A DNA stretch of 64,000 nt from Pedobacter ginsengisoli (GTDB taxonomy: Bacteria; Bacteroidota; Bacteroidia; Sphingobacteriales; Sphingobacteriaceae). The position numbers and the translations under genes were made by a program. Of the stretch, positions 1 through 9,684 are shown piece after piece. Within the stretch, counting starts at the first letter, position 1. The number at the start of each line of letters is the position of its first letter. The stretch lies in the NCBI RefSeq assembly GCF_002736205.1, contig NZ_CP024091.1, positions 2,973,555 to 3,037,554 on the forward strand, written 5' to 3'. The notes under the pieces are model-generated. The model was not told the DNA's origin. It saw only the letters and a program-made list of their open reading frames with translations, and ran no database searches.

Positions 1-2334
1 ACCGATGTTATGTCCATTGAGCCACATATACCCATTTCCCGAAGCATTAATTTTGGCCATCCATGGCATCCATACTTTTGCATCCTTTTCAGGTAAGGAA
101 AACTCAACCCTGTACCAGGTAAATAAACCTGTTTGCTCCCCTTTTGGCTGAATGCCATTGCCCTTGCGGGGAATTTCATCTTGCATATTTAGGGTAACAC
201 GCTCCCATTTATCAGCTTTAAATGATGGAGTGGTAAAGCCCTTTGTGACGCCTGCAACATCAGCGGTTAGCTCCCACTGCAGTGGATGTGTTAACACGGT
301 ATCTGCCTTAGAAAGTCCAGCCTGCCTGATGCCTCCCAACTCTTCCATAGGCACATAACCATGCGCATGTCCAAGGTTTTCGTATACCACTACAATTTCA
401 TTTTCACCTGCTTTTAGTAAACCGCTGACATCAAAACGATTGTCGAATTCATTGGGACGGATGCGCGAATAAGCACCGCGCGTAATCCAGGTTTGTGCAT
501 CTGCTTTTTCAGGAAAAAGACGCTTAGGAATTTTGCCATTAACTTGTACGGAAACAATATCACGGGTAAACATGTTAAACAAGAGCCTGTTTTCTTGCTG
601 AATATCGGCTGCACTCAGGGTAACTTTTGAACGGTACAGGTTATATCGAAAATCATTGATCCCTATTTCTGACAAAGAGGTTTCTTTTGGAAGTACTGTC
701 CACTTGGCTTCATTTACAGGATCGTTATAACGCAAGGCACTTGCTATACGTATTGGTGTAACATTTACCGACGGGCGAACTGGTTGCTCTGGCTCCATTA
801 AGCACCACTTGCCCTGCTCAGGAGTAGCTCCCGGAGGAATAACTAACACTTGTGCCCCCAGATCCGGCAAATTGAAATCAATTGCAAATGAATCATTTGC
901 AGATGTGTTTCCGTTTGTAACTGCAGCTGTTTTAATCAATACTTTCTCTCCGTTCTGATTCACATTGTAAATTGGCTCAGTGGATTTAGCCACTTTACCA
1001 GGTAATACAGTCACCCTTCCTTTTAAAGATTTATCAGGATCTGTGTTGTGCAAAAAAACAAATTTGGTACCATCCTCGGCTATGCGCAGTCCACCAAAAA
1101 GTGATTTAGGTGCATCTTTTAGTTCACAAGGTCCACCAACTGATCTTGCCAGTTTAGTGCCATACTGCTTTATAAATTCCCCCATCGCTTTGGCTGCAAA
1201 ATATTTTGGGCTTGTTGCACCGCTTTCTCTGATGGCGGCATTATAGTCATAACTTGTGGTCATCCCACGTGCTCCCCAACCATTAAAATGAGTACCCCCA
1301 AAAAACATATAGTAGTTGATACCTGTACCGCCTCCAAGCATGCTCATTAAACCAATTGCTTTAAAATGACGCGCATCAGAATAATGTTCTTCACTCAATG
1401 TTCCGGTTACTAAAGAAAACCAGCCCCCCTGTAATTCCGTTACAAAACCAGGAGCATCGCTTTGTTTTTTGCGAAGATCGTACATGCGACGGGCACAACT
1501 TGGCGCATCACTTAGATTGGCTACATAATAATTATCGCAATCGAATACCTGCGACAACTCAGGGTCTTTGCTGGCCCTGGTTTGACTGGTAAGACAGGTA
1601 AACAAGGGTACATCAATGCCATTGTTTTTATAAGAATGATACAAAGCTTTTAGAAAGACTTCTTTGTCTTTGGTACCATGTGCATCATACTCGTTTTCAA
1701 TCTGAAACATAATGATGCCCTTTTGGCCTTTCTTTTTGCGACTGATCTGTTCCGGGGCTAATACTTTAGAAACGGCATTGTACCAATGAACAGACCATTT
1801 GATATGTTCGGGATCGGCACTGCGTAACCAAAGGTCGCCTTTACCGGGACCAAACTTGGCCAACCAGCGAGGATAACCTCCACCAGACCATTCTGCGCAA
1901 AGAAATGGTCCTGGACGTACAATGGTGTAAAAACCAAATTCATCCTGCGCCATCTTTAACCAGGCTTTCAGGTCTTTAAAATCGAATTTGGAATTATCGT
2001 TCAGTCCTGAGGGCATACTGCGTTCATGCCAGTTCCAGGGAATGTAAGTTTCTACAGTGTTAAATCCAGCTTCCTTGATCTTTCTGAAACGATCACGCCA
2101 TAGCTCCTGCGGACATCGAAAATAATGGAAGGCGGCACTGTAGATAAAAACATCTTTGCCCTCGATGCTCATGCATGAGCCATCATAACGGATGCGATGT
2201 GGATGAGCAAATTGTTTTATCGGCAATGGTGATGATGTTGACTGCTGCGATTTAGCATTCGTATTGCTCATTAATAAAAACAGGAGCAAGCATGCGTTAC
2301 GGAATATTTGTGTGTGTAAAGATCTTTTCAACAT
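1..2334 (-). CDS. Glycoside hydrolase family 35 beta-galactosidase, 3' end beyond the window
   Basis: The reading frame is open from an ATG at 2334 to the window edge (778 codons visible), so the C-terminus is missing. Residues 1-30 form a Sec signal peptide, so the enzyme should be periplasmic or surface exposed. A GH35 (beta/alpha)8 barrel follows: the segment around FNTVETYIPWNWHE is typical, the proton-donor Glu of the NEY motif is about residue 215, and the probable nucleophile Glu in VTELQGGWF is about residue 300, a normal spacing for the family. Later residues look like jelly-roll galactose-binding domains. It is the last visible gene of the SusC/SusD locus and probably cleaves terminal beta-galactosides from the imported glycan. 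Exact substrate cannot be read from sequence. Confidence 0.9.
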   Translation of the reverse strand, partial: MLKRSLHTQIFRNACLLLFLLMSNTNAKSQQSTSSPLPIKQFAHPHRIRYDGSCMSIEGKDVFIYSAAFHYFRCPQELWRDRFRKIKEAGFNTVETYIPWNWHERSMPSGLNDNSKFDFKDLKAWLKMAQDEFGFYTIVRPGPFLCAEWSGGGYPRWLAKFGPGKGDLWLRSADPEHIKWSVHWYNAVSKVLAPEQISRKKKGQKGIIMFQIENEYDAHGTKDKEVFLKALYHSYKNNGIDVPLFTCLTSQTRASKDPELSQVFDCDNYYVANLSDAPSCARRMYDLRKKQSDAPGFVTELQGGWFSLVTGTLSEEHYSDARHFKAIGLMSMLGGGTGINYYMFFGGTHFNGWGARGMTTSYDYNAAIRESGATSPKYFAAKAMGEFIKQYGTKLARSVGGPCELKDAPKSLFGGLRIAEDGTKFVFLHNTDPDKSLKGRVTVLPGKVAKSTEPIYNVNQNGEKVLIKTAAVTNGNTSANDSFAIDFNLPDLGAQVLVIPPGATPEQGKWCLMEPEQPVRPSVNVTPIRIASALRYNDPVNEAKWTVLPKETSLSEIGINDFRYNLYRSKVTLSAADIQQENRLLFNMFTRDIVSVQVNGKIPKRLFPEKADAQTWITRGAYSRIRPNEFDNRFDVSGLLKAGENEIVVVYENLGHAHGYVPMEELGGIRQAGLSKADTVLTHPLQWELTADVAGVTKGFTTPSFKADKWERVTLNMQDEIPRKGNGIQPKGEQTGLFTWYRVEFSLPEKDAKVWMPWMAKINASGNGYMWLNGHNIG

Positions 2335-2363
2335 TTTTTATTTAGATGTCTGTGGGTAGAAAG

Positions 2364-2390
2364 TAAAAAGGGAGCTCTAACCAGCCCCCT
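2364..2390 (-). terminator. Hairpin between susD-like and GH35 genes
   Basis: On the minus strand GGGGGC and GCTCCC pair (one G-U) around an 8-base loop and are followed by five T. It may lower expression of the GH35 gene relative to SusC/SusD. The stem is short, so this is tentative. Confidence 0.4.
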
Positions 2391-2398
2391 TACTTCAC

Positions 2399-4198
2399 TT
2401 ATTGTAATGGGTCGAAAGTTCCTCCCCATTCTTTATTTTGCAGCAAAACATTTTTTGACTGAGAAATCTGGGATGGTGGAAGTGCATAAAACCAGTGATT
2501 CAAATCAAGGTTAAATTTATAGGTCGCATCGCCATCAAGATTATCAATATAGTTTGCAGTAAGCTTAGCACGTGCATCAGCGCTGGTGATTTTTTCATAC
2601 GGCAAAGGCAAGTTATTCATATCTTTTACTGTAATATACAAACCATGCCTTCCCATTTGATTATTCAGGATATCATAGCGTTTCAAGCGGCGGAGGTCGT
2701 TAAAGCGTTTATTCTCAAAAGCAAACTCCACAAAACGTTCATTAATATAAGCTTCCCTTATATCAGTGATGGTTGATGCGGTAAGACCATAGTTCCCACC
2801 GGCACCTGCAGTAATACCTGCACGCTTTCTGATTCTTTTTAATACCTCTAAAGCCTCTGATGATTTACCCAATTCATTGGCACATTCGCCATAATTCATC
2901 AGCAGTTCTGCATAACGCATCTCCACCCAGTCTGTTTGGGCCTTAAACCTATCCACCGTATTAACGGTGGTATCAATACCTTTACGTTGAAAGAACCCAG
3001 TACAGCCCATATTACCACCATAACCCGGATGAATTGTTTGGGCGATATTGGTATATTTATCTACACCATCCTGGCGCCAAACGCTCCAAAAACTCATACC
3101 CTTAATATAACCTGGAGGTTGTTCTTCAGGCGTTGGTTGTGGAGTTCCACCGCAATAAATAGTAGAAAAAAACCGGTCATCACGATTGGTATAAAAATCA
3201 GTCATGAATTGACTGTTGTAGGTAGGATCGCTCAGTTGATTCTTATCAAACTGCATAGGAGAGCCATCTTTTTTAGGAAAAGCAAGCAAAAGTGATAACA
3301 AAGGTTGATTGGTGTTGTCGGCGCCGGGACGAAGAAAACCAAAATTATTAGAGTGGCCCGGATAAAAGAACTGATTTACCATGACCACTTCTTTATTTCG
3401 CTCCTGGGTCCAGATGGTATGAAATCTTGGATGCAAGTCATGCCCCTGAGTTGCACCAAAATCAACTGCGGCTTTACATGCATCGTAGGCTGCTTGCCAG
3501 CGTGTAGGGTCATTAGTAGGGTTAAACAAGGGGCTTGCATAACTAAGCAAGACTCTTCCTTTCATAGCCATGGCAGCAACTTTGGTAATACGGCCATAGT
3601 CTGCGGCTGCATTAGAGTAAACACCAGGCAGTAACAGAATGGCACTGTCCAAATCTTTAACAATCTGGGCAACACATTCAGATGTTTTATTACGGGGTTT
3701 AAACAAACCTGGCACATCATTAAAATCCTGTTTGTGCAAAATAATTGGAACTCCTCCTACCCGGTTTACCATACCCCAATAAGACCATGCTCTCCAGAAT
3801 TTCGCCTCACCAGTATATTGTTTGTTTAGTTCATCTGGTAAAACAGTGGTAGGAACGTTTGCCAATTCATCCAGAAAAAAGTTAGCTCTATCTATGATGT
3901 TGTAATCAAGGTTGGAAGTAGTCCCGGATTCCGAAATAATACCGCGCAGATAGTTCCCGAAATCCTTGGGTGCATTGATGGCTTCATCAGAACCGGCGCC
4001 GTTAAATGGCCATTCCGGCATTGATCTTCCATAAATACCATTCAAATATGCCTTTATCATATTGGCATCACCCCATACCATTTCCGGACTGATTACGCCA
4101 TTATTCGGATAATCCAGTCCCTTCTTGCAACCCCACATCAGCAATACTGCTGATATCCCGCCAACAAAGAATTTTATATATTTATTGTTAAGTTTCAT
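2399..4198 (-). CDS. RagB/SusD family outer-membrane glycan-binding lipoprotein
   Basis: The 599-residue protein begins with a lipoprotein signal whose lipobox ends in Cys24 (LMWGC). The rest has the SusD layout: helical TPR-like scaffold in the first half, RagB/SusD C-terminal part with an AYINERFVEFAFENKRFNDLRR stretch, and the family-typical C-terminal segment near NHWFYALPPSQ. It is surface-anchored and caps the SusC pore, delivering oligosaccharide. The gene follows the susC-like gene by 26 bases and both are surely cotranscribed. The neighbouring GH35 gene suggests a galactose-containing ligand; this is inference from context. Confidence 0.92.
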   Translation of the reverse strand: MKLNNKYIKFFVGGISAVLLMWGCKKGLDYPNNGVISPEMVWGDANMIKAYLNGIYGRSMPEWPFNGAGSDEAINAPKDFGNYLRGIISESGTTSNLDYNIIDRANFFLDELANVPTTVLPDELNKQYTGEAKFWRAWSYWGMVNRVGGVPIILHKQDFNDVPGLFKPRNKTSECVAQIVKDLDSAILLLPGVYSNAAADYGRITKVAAMAMKGRVLLSYASPLFNPTNDPTRWQAAYDACKAAVDFGATQGHDLHPRFHTIWTQERNKEVVMVNQFFYPGHSNNFGFLRPGADNTNQPLLSLLLAFPKKDGSPMQFDKNQLSDPTYNSQFMTDFYTNRDDRFFSTIYCGGTPQPTPEEQPPGYIKGMSFWSVWRQDGVDKYTNIAQTIHPGYGGNMGCTGFFQRKGIDTTVNTVDRFKAQTDWVEMRYAELLMNYGECANELGKSSEALEVLKRIRKRAGITAGAGGNYGLTASTITDIREAYINERFVEFAFENKRFNDLRRLKRYDILNNQMGRHGLYITVKDMNNLPLPYEKITSADARAKLTANYIDNLDGDATYKFNLDLNHWFYALPPSQISQSKNVLLQNKEWGGTFDPLQ

Positions 4199-4224
4199 GT
4201 TTCTTAAAGTTTGTTGTGAATAAT

Positions 4225-7200
4225 TTAAAGCGACAGATTGACACCAAAGTTGAAAGACTTCATTAAAGGATAGCTAAAGCCCCCTCCCATTTCCGGATCG
4301 TAATATTTCTTATTGAACCCGCTGATGATAAACAAGTTGGATCCACTGCAATAAAACTTCAAGCCGCTGATGCCTATCTTATTGGTAATACTAGAAGGGA
4401 GTGAATACCCAATGTTTAACATGCGCAGCCTTAAAAAATCAGCTCTTTTTAACCAAAAAGTACTTGGAGCATTCGTTACCCAATTGGTTCCATCATTTGC
4501 AGAATAACGTCTAGGCAATGAAGCGTTTGGATTTTCGGGTGTCCAAGCATCATAAGCCCATGGCCTCCACATGCGGTTCCATTCTACATTTCCATCTACC
4601 AGGCCATTCACCATTCTGTAGGTATGTAAGTTACCCGCAAAACTTGCATCCAGACTAAACCCTTTCCATTCAAAACCCAAGTTTAAACCTAATGAAACAG
4701 GGTTGGTATTTTTCTGAACTACAGTTTGATCCCAGTCATCAACAATACCATCAGGTTTACCCTCTTTCCCACTCAAATCAGCATAGGTTAGCTGGCCTAA
4801 AGCAGGCGCCCTGCCATGGAATTTATAATTCGGATTGGCCGCAATAAAAGCATCCAAATCAGCTTGAGTACGAAGCATACCTGTATTAACGTAGGTAACT
4901 ACTCTTGAGCTGGATTGATTCAATTCATTTTGATATGGATAGGTGATGTTTTGATCTTTATAAGTCGGAACTGCATTTGCATAACTGGCATTCACGTTTG
5001 CATAGTAATTCAAATTACTGGTTTTGTTGCGGTAGCCTAAGGTAAATTCAACACCGTCTGACTTATATTCGCCATAGTTTGATGAAGGTAGTGAACGGCT
5101 AAAAGTTGGAGGCACCTGCGCAACCCTGCCAATAAGAATATCATAAGTCTTTGTTCTGAAATACTCAGCTGTAGCATTAAAATGGCTTAAGAAATTTACG
5201 TCAACACCAACATTATAGGTCCGTGTTTTTTCCCAGGTGATATCAGGGTTAACCATTCCTCCATACCCAATACCAACATTGTTGCTAGGGGTGCTTCCAA
5301 AATAAGCAGAATTATCATTTCCATACTTTTGTTGATACTGCCACGCATCAACATTATCTGCACTGGTAGTACCTACAGAGGCCCTTAATTTCAGCATTTC
5401 AATTCCTTTTATATTCTCAAAAAAGTTTTCACGAGAAATTACCCAACCTACTGAACCTGAAGGGAAGAATCCCCATCGGTTTTCAGGAGCAAATTTATAC
5501 GACCCATCGTAACGGAAGGTAAAACTAGCCAGGTATTTAGCACTGTAATCATAAAAGAGCTGGCCAACATAAGATTTTCGCCCGGTAGTTTGCTCTGTAT
5601 TCCCTCCAACAAAAGAATCAGCACGGTCACCACTGGTAGCCCACCATTGATCAGTATAGATCACAGGGAACCTTTCGCGGGTTCCATTTAAACCACCACC
5701 TTTATTTTGTGCTTTTTCATAAGTAAGCCATCCTTGTACATGGTGCTTCTCTGCGAAAGTATGGTCATAGTTCAATTGAAAATTTAGCTGAGCCGCATCA
5801 CCCCAGGTATAATTTTCAGAAAGATATTCTGAATTATGTCCTGACGGTTTAGTTGTTAACATGTCGGATTCTTTGGTGCTGATCTGTTTGGGCGTGTCGA
5901 AGGTTTTCATTACCCACAAATTATAGCGTTTAAAATAATTCTTGCCACGATAATTATCGAATGCCCTGATGTATTGCGCAGAAGCACTAAGCCCATCGAT
6001 CAAGGGAATTTTATAGGTTCCTTTCAGGTTAATCACTGGCTTTAACAAATTCTCTTTCGCATACCCTCCATCTCCCCTCATTTCTGCACCCAGGTTATGC
6101 CAGTCAAAAGCGATAGGATTACCTGCGTCTGTCCACACCGGCTGATATGGTTGCCTTAATAGTTCGGCACGGTAATCATCAGTCTCATTATTTCCCGGAG
6201 GTCTTCTAGTGAGGTTATTATTTGCCGAAACACCAGCAAACAGGGTTAAATTTTTAGTGATATCAGCCGTAAGGTTAACGCGAAAATTGTATTTATCGAA
6301 AGATGTATTTTTCTGGAAAGCATTCTGCTTTACATAAGAACCACCTACAAAATAACTAAGCTTGTCCGTACCGCCTGATGCACTCAGGTTATGTGTAGTA
6401 GTAGAAGGATCCTGCCAAATGTATTCTATAATGTCGTATCCCCAGCCGTTGTTGATGTTTTTGAAGTAATCAAAATCTGACTGGGTCCAGCGATCAGGTG
6501 CCGTCGGATTAAGGCGGTTGTAGATTTCTCCGGTTTCAATTGCACTGGTTCTTTCTGCATTTTTTCCTCTTTTATCAAAGCCGGTATTAAATGAATAATT
6601 GATCTTAGCTCTCTGATTCCTTTCTCCACGCCTGGTTGTAACCACAATTACACCGCCAGAAGCCCGCGCTCCATAAGCAGCAGTTGCTGCTGCATCTTTC
6701 AGTGCAGTGATATTATCAACATCATTGGGACTCAGGTTATTAAAATCCGCTGCCCCGGTAACTAAACCATCGATAACATATAATACATCTTGATTGTTAA
6801 AAGAAGATTTTTCTCGAATTCTAATCCCAGGAGCCGTCCCTGCACGACCTGCAGGGGTATTCACCCTTACGCCTGCCATTTGACCGGCCAGCAAGTTTCC
6901 TAAAGTTGTCGTTGGGATGGACCTTTTGGCTTCATCCATTTTCATGGTCACAACGGAACTGGTAACCAAGTCCTTTTGCTGTTTTCCATAACCAATTACC
7001 ACTTCGTCAAGTTCTTTGATCATTAGCTCCATTTCAATATTAAGGCGAGCTTTTGCCACTACCGTTACCTCTTGAAACCCGAGCATCCTAAACAATAACT
7101 TACTGTTAGCCGGCACTTTAATTTCAAAATTACCACTGGCATCGGTAGTAGTTCCATTCTTATTGTCTTCAACCGAAACCACATTAACACCAGCTAGTGG

Positions 7201-7629
7201 CAAGTTACTTCCCTTTTCTGTTACGGTTCCTGTAACTGTAATTACCTCTTGCACCACCTTAATTATTGGGGACAAAGGTTTAATAATGATAGTTTTCTCA
7301 TCAATGGTGTAGGTCAGATTCTTTCCATAGAGAACTTGCTCCATCACCTTATCTAAGGGAGTGTTGCTAAAATTGGCCACAATTGTATTATTGGCATTCA
7401 ATTTATCCGATTTCCATAATACATTATATCCAGTTTGCTTCCTGATTTCCTTAAATACTTTATTCAGACTTACACTTTCCTGATTCAACGTAAGTCGTTG
7501 CGCGAAGCCATTTGCGCTTACCTGCATGATTGCTGCTAATAGTATAACTGTAGCTAGTTTCATAACTAGTAGGAATTTATATATATACGGCCGGGGCCTG
7601 CATATAAATTTTGTAGAATTTTTATACAT
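4225..7629 (-). CDS. SusC/RagA family TonB-linked receptor with N-terminal STN signalling domain
   Basis: The 1134-residue protein has an extended N-terminus and signal peptide ending near SANGFAQ (about residue 44). Next come an STN domain (about 50-115), a carboxypeptidase-like regulatory domain (about 130-205, VTGTVTEKGSNLPLAGV), a TonB plug (about 215-340, with VLYVIDGL and YGARASGGVIVVTTRRG) and a 22-strand-type barrel ending in an aromatic residue-rich strand. The STN domain is known in such receptors to contact a FecR anti-sigma across the periplasm, and fecR-like and sigma genes lie directly upstream. Likely role: energised uptake of oligosaccharides plus signalling that induces its own locus. 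No frameshift or stop interrupts it. Confidence 0.93.
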   Translation of the reverse strand: MYKNSTKFICRPRPYIYKFLLVMKLATVILLAAIMQVSANGFAQRLTLNQESVSLNKVFKEIRKQTGYNVLWKSDKLNANNTIVANFSNTPLDKVMEQVLYGKNLTYTIDEKTIIIKPLSPIIKVVQEVITVTGTVTEKGSNLPLAGVNVVSVEDNKNGTTTDASGNFEIKVPANSKLLFRMLGFQEVTVVAKARLNIEMELMIKELDEVVIGYGKQQKDLVTSSVVTMKMDEAKRSIPTTTLGNLLAGQMAGVRVNTPAGRAGTAPGIRIREKSSFNNQDVLYVIDGLVTGAADFNNLSPNDVDNITALKDAAATAAYGARASGGVIVVTTRRGERNQRAKINYSFNTGFDKRGKNAERTSAIETGEIYNRLNPTAPDRWTQSDFDYFKNINNGWGYDIIEYIWQDPSTTTHNLSASGGTDKLSYFVGGSYVKQNAFQKNTSFDKYNFRVNLTADITKNLTLFAGVSANNNLTRRPPGNNETDDYRAELLRQPYQPVWTDAGNPIAFDWHNLGAEMRGDGGYAKENLLKPVINLKGTYKIPLIDGLSASAQYIRAFDNYRGKNYFKRYNLWVMKTFDTPKQISTKESDMLTTKPSGHNSEYLSENYTWGDAAQLNFQLNYDHTFAEKHHVQGWLTYEKAQNKGGGLNGTRERFPVIYTDQWWATSGDRADSFVGGNTEQTTGRKSYVGQLFYDYSAKYLASFTFRYDGSYKFAPENRWGFFPSGSVGWVISRENFFENIKGIEMLKLRASVGTTSADNVDAWQYQQKYGNDNSAYFGSTPSNNVGIGYGGMVNPDITWEKTRTYNVGVDVNFLSHFNATAEYFRTKTYDILIGRVAQVPPTFSRSLPSSNYGEYKSDGVEFTLGYRNKTSNLNYYANVNASYANAVPTYKDQNITYPYQNELNQSSSRVVTYVNTGMLRTQADLDAFIAANPNYKFHGRAPALGQLTYADLSGKEGKPDGIVDDWDQTVVQKNTNPVSLGLNLGFEWKGFSLDASFAGNLHTYRMVNGLVDGNVEWNRMWRPWAYDAWTPENPNASLPRRYSANDGTNWVTNAPSTFWLKRADFLRLRMLNIGYSLPSSITNKIGISGLKFYCSGSNLFIISGFNKKYYDPEMGGGFSYPLMKSFNFGVNLSL

Positions 7630-7696
7630 TTGAATGTTTAAGATTAAGCTTTAAGATGTTGTTTCTTGACAATTTTGGGCTACCTGAACAGTATTA

Positions 7697-7731
7697 CCAG
7701 TATCTGATTGCATTCGGATACTGGTTTTTTT
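7697..7731 (+). terminator. Intrinsic-terminator-like hairpin read on the plus strand
   Basis: CCAGTATC (7697-7704) pairs perfectly with GATACTGG (7717-7724), followed by seven T. The T-run is on the plus strand although both flanking genes (FecR above, SusC below) are on the minus strand, so it is oriented against antisense transcription. On the minus strand it would form the same hairpin in the SusC leader without a U-run. Confidence 0.5.
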
Positions 7732-7857
7732 CTATTCAGGCTTTTTTTGCCACTAAGGCTCTGTTTTTTCTTTCTGACTGTTCATGTTTTTGCTTGTTTA
7801 GTATTTGGTTATATTAAATCATTTGTGGTTCATATTTATTTTTAAGCTTTCGGAGGC

Positions 7858-8997
7858 TTAATTTCTGCTGATCTTTATTGTTCTGTCATCAATAGTAAAG
7901 CGTACCCCTCCTAACTGTTCAAGTTTCTTTAATACATGAGAAACATTGGCAAACTTTGACACCGAGCCACTATACAATTCTGTTTTAAGGCTATCATCGT
8001 TAAAAACAATTTCAACATTATACCACCTAGCAATCATGCGCATAATATGATCCAGGTTGTCCTCATTGAACATAAGCAGATTATCTTTCCAGGCAATGGC
8101 TTCCTCTGTATCAACATCTATAACACTAATGGCATTAGTTACTATGGCCTGTTGGCCTGGCTTTAACAGTTTAGAAACATTAGATTGAATTTGAGAGATT
8201 TTAACACTTCCTTCCAGTAGGGTAGTTTTGGCACTTTTTTCATCCTGATAGGCATTAACATTGAAATGTGTCCCTAATACCTCCACTTGCTGATTAGCAG
8301 TTTTAACTTTAAATGGCAATGCAGTATTATGAGCTACCTCAAAATAAGCTTCACCTGTAAGTTCTACCTTTCGTTCCTTTTTATTAAATCTCAGCGGATA
8401 GCTTAGCGATGATGCCGCATTTAACCAGACTTTACTTCCATCCGGCAAACTGATCTGATACTGGCCCCCTTTGGGAGTTGTGATGGTATTCAAAGAATAT
8501 GGAGCATCAACATCGTCATTTGCACTCGCAATTACCTCATACACCAACTGACCATCCTTAGTTTTAGAGATAGTTACCCCTGCTTGTTTAGCGATACTTC
8601 CATTTGCGGCATCGTCTAGGGTAATGTTACGGCCATCGGCAAGCGTAAGTATAGCCTTATTTCCTCCTGGTTTAATGTCATTAACATGCTCATGTCGCAC
8701 AAGTTCTTCCTTTGGGAGTTTATGACGATAAAAATAAAGACCAGAGCCAAGGATAATTAGGACCATCGCAGCGGCAGCAATACGCGGCCATAAGGAAACT
8801 ACCCTGATGGGACTGCGGTGAATAGGTAAGGAACGGAAAACTTCATCCAGTTGTTCCTCCTTATCCTCCTCAGCTATCTGGGGAAGGTCTTTTATCTCAT
8901 ATTGGAGGTACCAGGTCTCCAATAAGCCTTTTTCTTCTTCTGTGCAGTTTCCCGCCACATATTTCTTTAGTAAGTCCTTAGCGTCTTGTTCTTTCAT
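7858..8997 (-). CDS. FecR family anti-sigma factor with DUF4974
   Basis: The 379-residue protein has a cytoplasmic N-terminal sigma-binding part (about 1-85), a single membrane segment (about 88-106, around IAAAAMVLIILGSGLYF), a periplasmic FecR domain (about 170-275, with LPDGSKVWLNAASSLSYP and VELTGEAYFEV) and a C-terminal DUF4974 (about 305-378). FecR proteins of this form hold an ECF sigma factor and release it when the STN domain of the partner receptor signals. Gene order sigma-fecR-susC-susD supports this. The gene lies 111 bases downstream of the sigma gene, and that gap carries a run of nine C on the coding strand. Confidence 0.93.
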   Translation of the reverse strand: MKEQDAKDLLKKYVAGNCTEEEKGLLETWYLQYEIKDLPQIAEEDKEEQLDEVFRSLPIHRSPIRVVSLWPRIAAAAMVLIILGSGLYFYRHKLPKEELVRHEHVNDIKPGGNKAILTLADGRNITLDDAANGSIAKQAGVTISKTKDGQLVYEVIASANDDVDAPYSLNTITTPKGGQYQISLPDGSKVWLNAASSLSYPLRFNKKERKVELTGEAYFEVAHNTALPFKVKTANQQVEVLGTHFNVNAYQDEKSAKTTLLEGSVKISQIQSNVSKLLKPGQQAIVTNAISVIDVDTEEAIAWKDNLLMFNEDNLDHIMRMIARWYNVEIVFNDDSLKTELYSGSVSKFANVSHVLKKLEQLGGVRFTIDDRTIKISRN

Positions 8998-9108
8998 AAA
9001 TTCGAGGGCGGTTTACGTCCTATTCAATACTAAGACAGTTAAAGGGGGGGGGAACAGGTAGATGAATTGAAAAAAAATTAAAAAAAATATTTTTTCCTAA
9101 AAAACCGC

Positions 9109-9684
9109 TTAAAACAGCAAAAAAAACAAGATCAACAGCACACCCAATCTCACCTTAAGCGTTTTTATCGCATTGGTGATTTGTTTGGATACGGTCTGTT
9201 CTGAGATATCCAATTGATTGGCAATCTCTTTATGGGATAAGCCAGATTTCCTGCTCAACTCAAAAACTGCTCTCATCCTGGGTGGTAAGGCATCAATTTC
9301 CTTTTGTATCAGCAAGGTGAACTCTTTTTCCCTGATCAAATGATCTGCGATACAATGATCTTCATTTATAAAGTTTTGAAGCGACTCTACATATTTTGAG
9401 GCTACCTTTTGGTGTGCAGCTATGTTGAAAATTCTGTTTCTGAGTGCAGTATAAAGGTATCCTGACAAGTTGATGGTTACAGGTATTTCAGCTCTTTTTG
9501 TCCAGAGATTTGCAAAAAGCTCCTGTAGTACATCTTTTACTTCTTCAAAATCACCCAGTTTTTTATAGGCATGATTTTGCAAGAGCCTTTTATATCTGTT
9601 GTAAATTTCTGTGTACGCAAGTTCATCCCCCTCCTTAAGCAGGGAAATTAATTCTTGATCATTGACCTTACAATACATCAACAT
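9109..9684 (-). CDS. RNA polymerase ECF-type sigma factor of the SusC/D locus
   Basis: The 191-residue protein has sigma-70 region 2 (about 25-95, ending in LQELFANLWTKR and the following helix) and region 4 with a helix-turn-helix (about 135-180, GLSHKEIANQLDISEQTVSKQ). The extreme C-terminus is a hydrophobic tail (GVLLILFFLLF), a feature common in Bacteroidota ECF factors paired with FecR. It probably activates the SusC/SusD/GH35 genes when its FecR partner is triggered. A second ATG two codons in (9678) is an alternative start. It is the first gene of the locus. Confidence 0.92.
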   Translation of the reverse strand: MLMYCKVNDQELISLLKEGDELAYTEIYNRYKRLLQNHAYKKLGDFEEVKDVLQELFANLWTKRAEIPVTINLSGYLYTALRNRIFNIAAHQKVASKYVESLQNFINEDHCIADHLIREKEFTLLIQKEIDALPPRMRAVFELSRKSGLSHKEIANQLDISEQTVSKQITNAIKTLKVRLGVLLILFFLLF

